DNA of 64,000 bases, from contig JADZCA010000051.1 in NCBI GenBank assembly GCA_020851795.1, forward strand, positions 1-64,000. The letters run 5' to 3'. Origin of the DNA: Planctomycetota bacterium. Lineage in GTDB: Bacteria > Planctomycetota > PLA2 > JAEUHO01. The notes under the pieces are model-generated. The model searched no databases, was not told where the DNA came from, and saw only the letters and a program-made list of their open reading frames with translations. The position numbers and the translations under genes were made by a program. The number at the start of each line of letters is the position of its first letter. Position 1 is the first letter of the stretch. Below are positions 51,721 to 64,000 of the stretch, in pieces.

Positions 51721-52979
51721 TTGTCGCACTCCCCCATGACGAAGTCGAGGGACCCGAGCACGGCCACCGTGTCCGAGATCAGGCGGCCGGGCAGGATCTC
51801 CTTGAGGACCTGCAGGTTGACGAACGAGGGCGCGCGCATCTTGAGGCGCCACGGGGCGGCGCCTCCCTCGGACCGGACGTAGTAGCCGTGCACGCCCTTG
51901 GGGTTCTCGATGTAGCTGACCACCTCGCCCTTGGGCGGGTTCATCTCGCCGGTGATGAGCATGAACTGGTGGATCAGCTCCTCCATCCCGGTGAGGACGC
52001 GCGTCTTGGCGGGGAGGACGAACTTGGGCGCGTCGGCGAGGATCGGGCCCTTGGGCATCTTCTCGATCGCCTGCAGGACGATGCGCGCGCTCTGGCGCAT
52101 CTCCTCGAGCCGCACGAGGTAGCGGTCGTAGGCGTCGCCGCGCGTGCCCACCGGCACGTCGAAGTCGTACTGCTCGTAGCCGAAGTACGGGAAGTCCTTG
52201 CGGACGTCGGAGCCGACGCCCGACCCGCGCAGGCACGGGCCCGTCATGCCGTACGACACCGCGGTGGCGCGGTCGATCACGCCGACCCCCTCGTTGCGCA
52301 GCATCCAGATGCGGTTGCGCGTGAGGAGGTTCTCCCACTCGTCCACCTTGGCGGGGAGGCCACGGCAGAACGCGGCGACCTCGGCGAGCCAGCCGTCGTC
52401 GGCGTCGCGCGCGACGCCGCCGACGCGGGTGTAGCTCGTCGTGAAGCGGGCGCCCGCGAGGTACTCGAAGAAGTTGTAGAGGGTCTCGCGCTCCGTGAAC
52501 GTGTAGAGGAACACGGTCATCGCGCCGACGTCCATCGAGTACGCGCCGAGCCCGAGCAGGTGGCTCGAGATGCGCGCGAGCTCGCAGACCACCACGCGCA
52601 GCGCGTTGGCGCGGGGCGGCGCCTCGATGCCGCAGATGCGCTCGGCGGCGAGCGCGATCGCGCAGTTGTTCGACATCGGCGCGAGGTAGTCGAGGCGGTC
52701 GGTGTAGGGGATGAAGCGGTGGTAGCCGAGCGTCTCGCCGATCTTCTCCATCCCGCGATGGAGGTAGCCGACGTCGGGCACCGCGCTCACGATCCGCTCG
52801 CCGTCCACCTCGAGCACGATGCGCAGCACGCCGTGCGTGGAGGGGTGCGAGGGCCCCATGTTGAGGACCATCCGCTCCCCGCCGTCGTCGCCGACCTCGA
52901 GGCGGATCTCGCCCGCGTCCACGGTCGGGGGCGCGGGCGGGGCGGGCGGCGGGCTCTTCGTCGCGGCGTCGGCGGACAT
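51717..52979 (-). CDS. nuoD: NADH-quinone oxidoreductase subunit D
   Basis: 420 residues, 49-kDa subunit that builds the quinone pocket. It shows NMGPSHPSTHGVLRI with the pocket His, YLHRGMEKI, DRLDYLAPMSNNCAIAL, and PPKGEVVSYIENPKGVHGYY. ATG at 52979 has GGAGG upstream. It is separate from nuoC, 12 bases downstream of it. Confidence 0.97.
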   Translation of the reverse strand: MSADAATKSPPPAPPAPPTVDAGEIRLEVGDDGGERMVLNMGPSHPSTHGVLRIVLEVDGERIVSAVPDVGYLHRGMEKIGETLGYHRFIPYTDRLDYLAPMSNNCAIALAAERICGIEAPPRANALRVVVCELARISSHLLGLGAYSMDVGAMTVFLYTFTERETLYNFFEYLAGARFTTSYTRVGGVARDADDGWLAEVAAFCRGLPAKVDEWENLLTRNRIWMLRNEGVGVIDRATAVSYGMTGPCLRGSGVGSDVRKDFPYFGYEQYDFDVPVGTRGDAYDRYLVRLEEMRQSARIVLQAIEKMPKGPILADAPKFVLPAKTRVLTGMEELIHQFMLITGEMNPPKGEVVSYIENPKGVHGYYVRSEGGAAPWRLKMRAPSFVNLQVLKEILPGRLISDTVAVLGSLDFVMGECDK

Positions 52980-52991
52980 CGCGGCCTCCGG

Positions 52992-53507
52992 TCAGTCGCG
53001 GAACCTGAGGTGGCCTTCCATCGGGAAGTCCTTGCGGAGCGGCCAGCCCTCGTAGTCCTGCGGCATGTAGATGCGCGTGAGGTCGGGGTGCCCGGCGAAC
53101 GGGATCCCGAACATGTCGTACGTCTCGCGCTCGGCCCAGTCGGCCGAGCGGTAGAGCCCTGCGAGCGACGGGAACGCCTCGCCCTCGGCGACGCGGGCCT
53201 TGAGCAGGAGGCGCTCGTGCGTCGCCGTGCTCTCGACGAGCGCCACGACCGTGAAGCGGGGCGAGCGGTCGGGGTAGTCCACGGCGGAGTGGTCGACGAG
53301 GAAGTCGAACCCGTGCTGGTCGCGCAGCGCGCGGAACGCGTCCACCCACGCCGAGGCCGGGAGCAGCGCGGCCGGCGTCGCGCGGTACTTCGCGTCCGCG
53401 CCGCACGCCGCGTAGTCGCACCACTGCGCGCCGCGCGACGACAGCTCGTAGGCCACGGCGGGCCGGACCGTCGCCGGCGCCTCGGACTTGTACGCGATGG
53501 AGCTCAC
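52992..53507 (-). CDS. nuoC: NADH-quinone oxidoreductase subunit C
   Basis: 171 residues, 30-kDa-like subunit. HGFDFLVDHSAVDYPDRSPRF and the signature ADWAERETYDMFGI, ending YEGWPLRKDFP. GTG start at 53507 is preceded by GGAGGA, 8 bases away, which settles the start. Conserved region starts late, so ~45 N-terminal residues are lineage-specific. Confidence 0.95.
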   Translation of the reverse strand: MSSIAYKSEAPATVRPAVAYELSSRGAQWCDYAACGADAKYRATPAALLPASAWVDAFRALRDQHGFDFLVDHSAVDYPDRSPRFTVVALVESTATHERLLLKARVAEGEAFPSLAGLYRSADWAERETYDMFGIPFAGHPDLTRIYMPQDYEGWPLRKDFPMEGHLRFRD

Positions 53508-53528
53508 GGCGCCGTCCTCCGTCTCGGC

Positions 53529-54200
53529 CTAGCGTTCGCGGACCGGCGTCGGCGGGCGCTCGACGCCCGCCTTGGGGCGCGTGCCCTCGACCCAGCGCTG
53601 GTCGGACTGCGCGAGCGCGGGCGCGGCCATCTCGCCGCGGCCCTCGACGCGGACGAGCCCGCCGCGCGCGATCGGGGCGTCGGCCGGGGCCTCGACCTCG
53701 AGGCGGTACGACCGGTCGCGCTCGATCTTCTTCTGGAGCTGGATGAGGCAGTTGAGCACCGCGTCGGGCCGCGGCGGGCAGCCGGGGATGTAGAAGTCCA
53801 CCGGCACGAACTCGTCGATGCCCTGGACGACGGGGTAGGAGCGGAACATCCCGCCCGACGACGCGCAGGCGCCCATCGCGATCACCCACTTCGGCTCCGA
53901 CATCTGGTCGTAGAGCCGCGTCATCACCTGCGCCATCTTGTAGGTCAGCGTGCCCGCGACCAGCATCAGGTCGGCCTGGCGGGGCGAGAAGCGCGCGACC
54001 TCCATGCCGAACCGCGACATGTCGTAGCGGCTCGCGGCGGTCGCCATGAACTCGATGCCGCAGCACGAGAGGCCCAGCGGGAGGGGCCACACGCTGTTCT
54101 TGCGGCACCAGTTGACCATCGACTGGAGCGTGGAGAGGAGGAAGCCGCCCTCGGACGAGCCCGTGGCGGAGACCAGGTCGGTGGTGGAGGCGTCGGCCAT
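53529..54200 (-). CDS. nuoB: NADH-quinone oxidoreductase subunit B
   Basis: 223 residues. Carries cluster N2, the last before quinone, with Cys46-Cys47 (GLSCCGIEF), Cys112 (GACASSGG) and Cys141 ([11 protein letters not shown]). The C-terminal ~40 residues past the conserved core are variable. ATG at 54200 has GAGGAA upstream. Confidence 0.97.
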   Translation of the reverse strand: MADASTTDLVSATGSSEGGFLLSTLQSMVNWCRKNSVWPLPLGLSCCGIEFMATAASRYDMSRFGMEVARFSPRQADLMLVAGTLTYKMAQVMTRLYDQMSEPKWVIAMGACASSGGMFRSYPVVQGIDEFVPVDFYIPGCPPRPDAVLNCLIQLQKKIERDRSYRLEVEAPADAPIARGGLVRVEGRGEMAAPALAQSDQRWVEGTRPKAGVERPPTPVRER

Positions 54201-54275
54201 CGTTGATTCCTCGGGGACGGGGGCGCTCGCGAGGCTACCGGCGCGGAGGCCGGTCCCGACACGCCCGATCCGACC

Positions 54276-54674
54276 TCACTCCTTGGCCCAGTCCACGGCG
54301 CCCTTGCGGACCACGTACCACCAGCCGAAGAACAGGATCCCCGCGAAGACGCACATCTCCGCGAAGAGGAAGACCTGCCGGCCCGGCTCCTGGAAGTAGG
54401 CGGCCCACGGGTAGAGGAACACCACCTCGATGTCGAAGAGCACGAAGAGCAGCGCCACCAGGTAGAACTTCACGCTGAAGCGCTGGTGGGCGTCGGTGAT
54501 CGGGGGGAGGCCGCACTCGTAGGCGGCGTCCTTCACCGGGTTGTGCTTGCCCTTCGAGCCCGCGAGCCACGAGACCACGAGGTTCAGCCCGGCGAAGCCG
54601 ATGGCGAACAGGAACAGGATCAGGACCGGGAGGTAGTCCACGATCCGGTCGTCGACGGCGAGGAGGGGTGCCAT
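54276..54674 (-). CDS. nuoA: NADH-quinone oxidoreductase subunit A
   Basis: 132 residues, three membrane helices. KDAAYECGLPP gives the conserved Cys-loop, and RFSVKFYLVALLFVLFDIEVVFLYPWA the second helix with its acidic pair. ATG at 54674 has AGGAG six bases upstream. It is the first gene of the operon; the next gene starts 75 bases later. The promoter has not been identified in the ~660-base region upstream. Confidence 0.96.
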   Translation of the reverse strand: MAPLLAVDDRIVDYLPVLILFLFAIGFAGLNLVVSWLAGSKGKHNPVKDAAYECGLPPITDAHQRFSVKFYLVALLFVLFDIEVVFLYPWAAYFQEPGRQVFLFAEMCVFAGILFFGWWYVVRKGAVDWAKE

Positions 54675-55333
54675 GGCGCTCCTGACGTCGGCGCATTCAA
54701 CGAGGCGGGTCCCCCAGCGTCCACGTTTCCCTGCCCCGCGCGCGGGCCGACGCTCGACGGCGTGCAACCTGCGCGCTCGCGCCCGGTTACGACGCGGACC
54801 GGGCCCCGACGACGCGGGCCCCGCGCGGCCTCGCCGTCGGCTCGCTCGGACCGCTCCGCTCGGGTTTCGAACTCCCCGCGCCCCGCGTCGCGAGGACCGC
54901 CCGCCCCGCGCCGTCGTCCGTCGGCGCCCTCGGTCGTCGGCCGGCGACTTCGGACTCGCCCCCCGAGCGCGCGGCCGCTCCGACGTCGCGTCCGTCCCTG
55001 GCCCGAGGCGCACCGCTGCGCGTGCGCGGCCGCGCCCGCCCGGCGTCCGCGTCGGCGCGCCGGCGCGCCCCCCGACGCCCCTCGCCGCCGGTCCACGCGC
55101 CCGTCGTCCCGCCTTCGCCGGTCGTTCACCCGCGGCACGCCGGACCGCTCGCCCCGGCTCCGTCGAGCGGCCGCCGCCGGGGCCCTCCCACGTCCCTGTA
55201 ATTGTCTGTTACAATAATTCTGCTTCCGAGGCGCCTCGCCCCCCGGGTCTGTCCCGTCGCCCGTCGCCGACACGGCGCCTCCACGGTCGGTGGGCGCGCC
55301 CGCCGGCCCCCTGAAATTTGCGTTGCGCAAATT
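54675..55333. other. 659-base region upstream of the nuo operon
   Basis: Open frames here are low-complexity and start without ribosome sites, so none is called. The region should hold the nuo promoter but no good -10/-35 is seen. It contains the AT-rich dyad at 55197-55221 and part of the terminator hairpin at 55311-55337. Confidence 0.5.
55197..55221. promoter_or_regulatory. AT-rich dyad of unknown role upstream of nuo
   Basis: A 25-base AT-rich island in a very GC-rich background. TGTAA (55197-55201) and TTACA (55209-55213) flank a 7-base spacer, overlapping ATTGT-N5-ACAAT. It contains TACAAT, a possible -10, but without a matching -35. It could be an operator or promoter for the nuo operon about 520 bases away. 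No known regulator box matches exactly. Confidence 0.4.
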
Positions 55334-55337
55334 TCAG
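55311..55337 (-). terminator. Hairpin spanning the stop codon of the FG-GAP lipoprotein gene
   Basis: Perfect 12-bp stem CTGAAATTTGCG (55311-55322) with 55326-55337 and a 3-base loop. The TGA stop (55336-55334) lies inside the right arm. AT-rich core makes it stand out. No T-run follows on the minus strand. Confidence 0.6.
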
Positions 55338-57400
55338 CGAGGGAGCGGCAGCTCCCCCACCGTCCCGTCGGACGACAGGACGTACCCCCGGTTGACCGCC
55401 GAGAGCTCGAACGTCGTCTTCTTGCGCGTCGCCGCGGGTCCCGGCCAGGTCACGACGACGGTCGCGGTCTTGGCGGCGCCCAAGCCGACGTGGATGCGCG
55501 GGTCGTCGGTGCCGAGGAAGGACTGGCAGCGGAACACGGGGAACGTCTGCGTCGGTCCGCCGGGCGTCGTGACCTGCACGAGCGCGCCGATCCCCTCGGG
55601 GTTCTTCGCGTCGAGGAACCGGGGAGAGAGGCTCAGCCACCCGCGCTCGGGCGAGGCCGCGAGGTCGTTGCGGAGCACGACCGGGGTCTCGTTCATCGGG
55701 CCCAGGACGACGTCCACGTCGCCGTCGTTGTCGAAGTCGAAGAAGGTCGCCGAGCGGTAGCACTTCTTGATCTCGAGGCCCGCGCCCGCGAACACGTCCT
55801 CGTAGCGCAGCCCGGCGGGCGGCTTCGCGTTGGGCCCCTTGAACGGCTTGGGCCCCACCTCGCTGTACTTGAGGCCCTTGGCGTCGAGGCACTCGAAGAC
55901 GGCGGGGTACTGCTCGTAGGCGGTGCCCGTCTTCTCGAAGAGGTCCACCTCCTTGTACACGTGGCCGTTGGCGACGAGGAGGTCGAGGTCGGCGTCGTTG
56001 TCGAAGTCGTACCAGCCGCACCCCCACGAGAGGTCGTAGAAGACCGCCTGGCCCATGACCTGCAGCCCGCGGTCCTTGAACGACACGCCGCCGGGATACC
56101 TCACGCCGACGAAGATGTTGTTGTAGTCGTGGCTGAAGTTCGTGACGAAGAGGTCGAGCAGGCCGTCCTGGTTGATGTCGGCGACGGTGTTCCCCATCGA
56201 CGCCTGCGCGTTCTGGCTCTGGCCGTACTTGACGCCCAGCTGCTCGGCCACGTCGCGGAAGCGGATCTTGCCGTCCTTGCGCTCCTGCTTCCAGAGGAAG
56301 TTCTCCTCCGAGTCGTTGGCGACGTAGAGGTCGAGCAGGCCGTCGCCGTCGTAGTCGAACCAGTACGACGTGAAGCCGTACTTGCCCGACTTCGGCGTCA
56401 TGCCCACCTCGACGGTGACGTCGCGGAACGAGCCGTCGGCCTCCTGGTGGTAGATCGAGTCGAGCTGGCCGACGAGGCCGATCGGGCCGCAGTAGGCCTT
56501 GAGCCCGCGCCAGAGGCAGTCGCGGCCGGGGATCTCGCTCGGGGGCGTGCCCTCGCGCACGTTGTGCTTGGCGCGCTGGCGCTCCACCTCCGCGGCCGGG
56601 TCGGCGTAGCGCGCGACGAAGAGGTCGAGGCGCCCGTCGCCGTCGTAGTCGCCGCACGACGCGCACGTGTTCCAGCTGGTGGCGTCGCCGGCGAGGCCGA
56701 CTCGCTCGGCGACGTCCTCGAAGGTCCCGTTGCCGCGGTTGCGCCACAGGCGGCAGCGGCCGAGGCCCGCGACGAACAGGTCGGTCCAGCCGTCGGCGTC
56801 GTAGTCCCACGCGAGCGCGCCGAACGACCAGTCCTCGTCGCCGATGCCGGCCTTGTCGGTCACGTCCTCGAAGCGCCCGTCGCCGACGTTGCGGTAGAGG
56901 TGGTCGCGGATCGGCTTGGGGCGGGGGGACTTGGGACGCAGGACCGGCCGCAGCTCGCCGGGCTTGTTCGGGTCGGTCTCCTTGACGAGGTCGTAGTTGT
57001 CGAAGACGTCGCCGTCGGGGACGAAGAGGTCCATGCGCCCGTCGTGGTCGAAGTCGAGCACCGCGGGGCCCGGCCCCACCGCCTCGATGAGGTACTCCTT
57101 CACGCCCTGGGTGCCGCTGTGGTTGACGGCCGTGATCCCCGACGCCGCGGAGCGGTCCTCGAAGCGGAAGGCCGGCGGCGGCCGGGTCCCGCGCGTGGAG
57201 CCGCCGCCCGCGCCCTCGGGGGGCTTCGTGAGCCCTTGGTCGCTCATCGTCCCGACGGTGGGCCCGGTCATCCCCGGGCCGCCGCCGCCCTTGCGCGCCT
57301 TCTCGTCCCCGTCGCCGCAGCCGCCCGCGACCCCCGAAGCGAGGAGGGCGAGGCAGGCGAGGGCGAGGCGCGGGGCCACGCGAACGCGGGACGGCGTCAT
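55334..57400 (-). CDS. FG-GAP/VCBS-repeat lipoprotein with UnbV/ASPIC domain
   Basis: 688 residues. Signal peptide ends in VAGGC, a lipobox-like site. About eight FG-GAP/VCBS blades with calcium-binding DxDxDG motifs follow (DFDHDGRMDLFV, DYDGDGRLDLFV, DINQDGLLDLFV, DFDNDADLDLL, DFDNDGDVDVVL), forming a beta-propeller. C-terminal ~110 residues (LSLSPRFLDAKNPEGIGA, FLGTDDPRIHVGLGAA) match the ASPIC/UnbV domain. Such proteins are abundant in planctomycetes and acidobacteria; function unknown, surface adhesion or glycan contact is likely. It ends in the hairpin at 55311-55337 and is transcribed alone. Confidence 0.9.
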   Translation of the reverse strand: MTPSRVRVAPRLALACLALLASGVAGGCGDGDEKARKGGGGPGMTGPTVGTMSDQGLTKPPEGAGGGSTRGTRPPPAFRFEDRSAASGITAVNHSGTQGVKEYLIEAVGPGPAVLDFDHDGRMDLFVPDGDVFDNYDLVKETDPNKPGELRPVLRPKSPRPKPIRDHLYRNVGDGRFEDVTDKAGIGDEDWSFGALAWDYDADGWTDLFVAGLGRCRLWRNRGNGTFEDVAERVGLAGDATSWNTCASCGDYDGDGRLDLFVARYADPAAEVERQRAKHNVREGTPPSEIPGRDCLWRGLKAYCGPIGLVGQLDSIYHQEADGSFRDVTVEVGMTPKSGKYGFTSYWFDYDGDGLLDLYVANDSEENFLWKQERKDGKIRFRDVAEQLGVKYGQSQNAQASMGNTVADINQDGLLDLFVTNFSHDYNNIFVGVRYPGGVSFKDRGLQVMGQAVFYDLSWGCGWYDFDNDADLDLLVANGHVYKEVDLFEKTGTAYEQYPAVFECLDAKGLKYSEVGPKPFKGPNAKPPAGLRYEDVFAGAGLEIKKCYRSATFFDFDNDGDVDVVLGPMNETPVVLRNDLAASPERGWLSLSPRFLDAKNPEGIGALVQVTTPGGPTQTFPVFRCQSFLGTDDPRIHVGLGAAKTATVVVTWPGPAATRKKTTFELSAVNRGYVLSSDGTVGELPLPR

Positions 57401-57572
57401 GAGGGGACCTCGGCGGGGACGGGCGACGGGGGGACAACGCTCCCCCGGTCGGGATCATCCCACGACGCGCCGCCGACCCCGTGTCCCGAGCGAGCGCCGC
57501 ACCGGCGGGCGCGCGTGCCGCGCGACCTCGGCGCCTTCGGGCAGAATCTCGGCGCTCCCCCGGAGTCCTCGC

Positions 57573-59495
57573 GTGCGCCCGGTCCCCGTGCTCCTCGCCG
57601 CGCTCGCCCTCGTCGGCGCGCTCCCCCCCGCGCCTTGCGCGACGGCCGCCCCGCGCAAGGACGGTCCGTGGCGCGTGGCGGTGGTGACCTCGCTGTCGGG
57701 CCCGCACGCGGCCGCGGGCGAGGAGGTGCTCCTCGGCGCGCGGACCTGCGCGGAGTTCCGCAGCGGGCGCGGCGGGGTCGGCGGCCGCCCCGTCGAGGTC
57801 GTCGCGGTGGACGACCGCGACGACCCGGCCGCCGTCGAGAAGACGCTGGCCGCCGCCCTCGCCGGCAAGCCCGACGCCCTGGTCGCGGCGCCGACCGCGC
57901 GCACGGTGGACGCGCTCGCGACGAAGCTGCGCGGCGCCAAGGGCCGCGTGCCGACGGTCTTCGTCGGCGCGGCGGCGCCGGTCCCGGCGCTCGACCCGCG
58001 CGACGTGGTGCGCACGATCGGCGGCGGCGCGGTGGACCAGGCGATCTTCCTCGCCAACACGCTCGTGCTCCCCTGCCGCTCGAAGCGGCCGGCGCTGCTG
58101 GTCGAGGAGGGCCCGCGGGCGCAGGAGCTCGAGGCCGCCCTCGTGCGCAACCTCGGGCGCGACCGCGCGTTCGTGGGCGTGCGCCGCGTCGCCCCCGGGT
58201 CGCCGGTCCCCGCCGAGGCGCTCGCGCCGTGGCGCGAGGCGGGCGCGGACCGGCTCGTCGTCGCGGGCGGCCCGGGACTGCTCGACGCGACGGTGGCCGC
58301 GCGCGCCGCGCTCGGGTGGGACGTCGCGCTCCTCGTGGCCGAGGGCGGCCTCACCGCCGCGTCGGCCGCGGTGCGCGAGCGACGGGTCGCCCCCGCGCAC
58401 TTCGCCGCGGCGACGCCGCAGCGCACCCTCGACGGGGCCCCGCGCCCGCTCTACGACGCCGTCGAGAAGACGACGCCGCCCGGCGCGCCCGTGGTGGTCC
58501 TGCCGCGGACCGTGGACGCGTGGACGGCGGTGGACGTGCTCGTCGAGGCCGCGGCCTCGGTGGCCGACCGGCCGCGCAAGGACGCGGACCTGCTGACCGC
58601 GCTCGGCGAGGTGCGCTACGGGCCCGACGAGAGCCACATGCCCTTCTTCGACCTGCTCGGGCGTGCCTCGCTGCTGCGCCGCACGCTCTGGACCGCGGAC
58701 GCCGCGGGCCTCGCGCCCACCGAGCCGGGCTTCCTCCCGCGCGACGACTTCGGGCCGCTCCTGGGCCTGCGCCCGGCGTCCTCCTACAAGGCCGAGCCGG
58801 GCACGAAGGTGGTGTGGGTGACGTGGGGCGACGCGACGAGCAAGCCGCCGCGCACGATCGACCGCGACCTCGCCGACCTCGGGCTCGCCACGCGCGGCTA
58901 CGAGGGCTCGCTCGACGCCTTCGTGCTCGACGAGGTGCTCGCGCGCGCGATCGGGAAGATGCACCGGCTCTTCCTGCGCAACGAGGACGGCACCGCGATC
59001 CCGGGCGTTTCGTTCGCGATCTCGTTCACGACCGAGCGCCCCGTGGACCGCAAGCCCGACGAGACGTGGACGATGGTGTGCGCGGGCGACGACGCCGAGG
59101 CGGGCGGCCGGGCGTTCCCCGGCGAGGCGCGCTGCGAGGTCTACGCGACGTTCCTGCGGCGCACGATCTTCCAGGGCGGCGCGATCACGCCGCGCCTCGA
59201 CCACGACGACCTCGCCTTCGTCAACGGCACGCACCCTTGGAAGGGCGTCAAGCTCGAGCACCTGCGGGCAGACCAGGTGCGCGGGCTCGTGGACGGCTAC
59301 GCGGGCGCCTTCGCGCTCACGGGCGCGCACGAGCTCGGCCACCTCGCGGGGCTGGGCCACGACGAGGAGGACCCGCGCTCGATCATGAACGTGACCGAGG
59401 GCGTCGGCCTGCGCGAGAACCAGGCGTTCTTCATCGGCGAGCACGCGCGCGTGCTCGAGCGCACGCTCGGGCGCACGCCGCTCCCGCGCCGCTGA
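57573..59495 (+). CDS. Secreted binding-protein/metzincin-like protease fusion
   Basis: 640 residues. Signal peptide, then about 1-380 resembles a Leu/Ile/Val-binding-type periplasmic protein ([61 protein letters not shown]). The C-terminal part has the full metzincin zinc site [11 protein letters not shown] (His586, Glu587, His590, His596) and a Met-turn SIMN with Met605, 8 residues past the third His. Together these define a putative zinc endopeptidase. GTG at 57573 is preceded by CGGAG. Location should be periplasmic or secreted. No such fusion is known to me. It lies between the FG-GAP gene and lon, convergent with lon by 37 bases. Confidence 0.85.
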   Translation: MRPVPVLLAALALVGALPPAPCATAAPRKDGPWRVAVVTSLSGPHAAAGEEVLLGARTCAEFRSGRGGVGGRPVEVVAVDDRDDPAAVEKTLAAALAGKPDALVAAPTARTVDALATKLRGAKGRVPTVFVGAAAPVPALDPRDVVRTIGGGAVDQAIFLANTLVLPCRSKRPALLVEEGPRAQELEAALVRNLGRDRAFVGVRRVAPGSPVPAEALAPWREAGADRLVVAGGPGLLDATVAARAALGWDVALLVAEGGLTAASAAVRERRVAPAHFAAATPQRTLDGAPRPLYDAVEKTTPPGAPVVVLPRTVDAWTAVDVLVEAAASVADRPRKDADLLTALGEVRYGPDESHMPFFDLLGRASLLRRTLWTADAAGLAPTEPGFLPRDDFGPLLGLRPASSYKAEPGTKVVWVTWGDATSKPPRTIDRDLADLGLATRGYEGSLDAFVLDEVLARAIGKMHRLFLRNEDGTAIPGVSFAISFTTERPVDRKPDETWTMVCAGDDAEAGGRAFPGEARCEVYATFLRRTIFQGGAITPRLDHDDLAFVNGTHPWKGVKLEHLRADQVRGLVDGYAGAFALTGAHELGHLAGLGHDEEDPRSIMNVTEGVGLRENQAFFIGEHARVLERTLGRTPLPRR

Positions 59496-59532
59496 CCGCG
59501 CGGCCTCGCGACGGGAAGTTCCGAAACAGAGC

Positions 59533-61962
<2,430 letters not shown>

Positions 61963-62154
61963 GGCGCGCCGGGACGGGATCGTAGCGCGCCGACTTCGCC
62001 CGGCGACGAGGGCCTTTGCGCGGCGCCCGGCCGTCGGGCGGCGGGCGGGGCCCGCGCGCCCGGCCCCGCACGTCGCCCCCCGGCCCGCGCTCGGGCACGA
62101 CGAGGCCCCCCGGGGCGGACGCCGTACGCTCACGCCCGCCCCCGGAGCCCCGCG

Positions 62155-64000
<1,846 letters not shown>

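Noticed and set aside
54620..55330. A 236-codon open frame upstream of nuoA
   Set aside because: Low-complexity Arg/Gly product, no ribosome site, and it overlaps the nuoA start in another frame.

Overview
This 64 kb window is a very GC-rich bacterial chromosome segment with about 44 protein genes. I saw no rRNA, tRNA, CRISPR array, prophage or recognisable transposase. The best host guess is an uncultivated member of the PVC superphylum, most likely Planctomycetota. The support is a PVC-type small basic protein (21096-21410), an NPCBM-domain secreted protein, an FG-GAP/ASPIC-UnbV lipoprotein, several secreted HEAT-repeat proteins, two ECF sigma/anti-sigma pairs, and Ala/Pro/Lys-rich tails on housekeeping proteins. 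This is inferred from families, not from a marker-gene tree.

Layout. 1-406: three tandem copies of a 140-bp hairpin-bearing repeat, next to a membrane-anchored coiled-coil protein with a BRCT-like C-terminus. 2.4-5.2 kb: coaE and rho. 5.2-11.5 kb: a leftward unit of a small anchored protein, recG, a 1043-residue HEAT protein and a lytic transglycosylase. 11.6-15.1 kb: ECF sigma factor with a long anti-sigma factor, and a PP2C phosphatase. 15.3-21.4 kb: NPCBM protein, von Willebrand A membrane protein and pdxA joined by ATGA overlaps, then a small membrane protein and the PVC small basic protein. 21.6-25.8 kb: HEAT lipoprotein-like secreted protein, a fused ABC permease and a class IV aminotransferase. 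25.9-27.3 kb: a second ECF sigma factor whose anti-sigma partner carries a periplasmic CxxCH haem-attachment motif. 27.37-27.67 kb: two MITE-like elements. Then larA, dsbD, queD, an anchored unknown, a 1528-residue Ig-like lipoprotein with a clear promoter and terminator, and a polytopic membrane protein.

39.9-54.7 kb holds a complete leftward nuoABCDEFGHIJKLMN operon for respiratory complex I (NDH-1). Gaps are short and there are many ATGA/GTGA start-stop overlaps. NuoJ carries an inserted soluble domain, and NuoK and NuoL carry His-rich segments. 55.3-64 kb: an FG-GAP/UnbV lipoprotein, a protein that joins a Leu/Ile/Val-binding-type periplasmic domain to a metzincin-like protease motif, lon, and the 5' part of an aconitase gene that runs off the window.

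The candidates for undescribed biology are the binding-protein/metzincin fusion, the haem-motif anti-sigma factor, the membrane BRCT-like protein, the modified complex I subunits, and strong avoidance of GTCGAC in Val-Asp codon pairs. All domain names come from reading motifs by eye. No database search was run.
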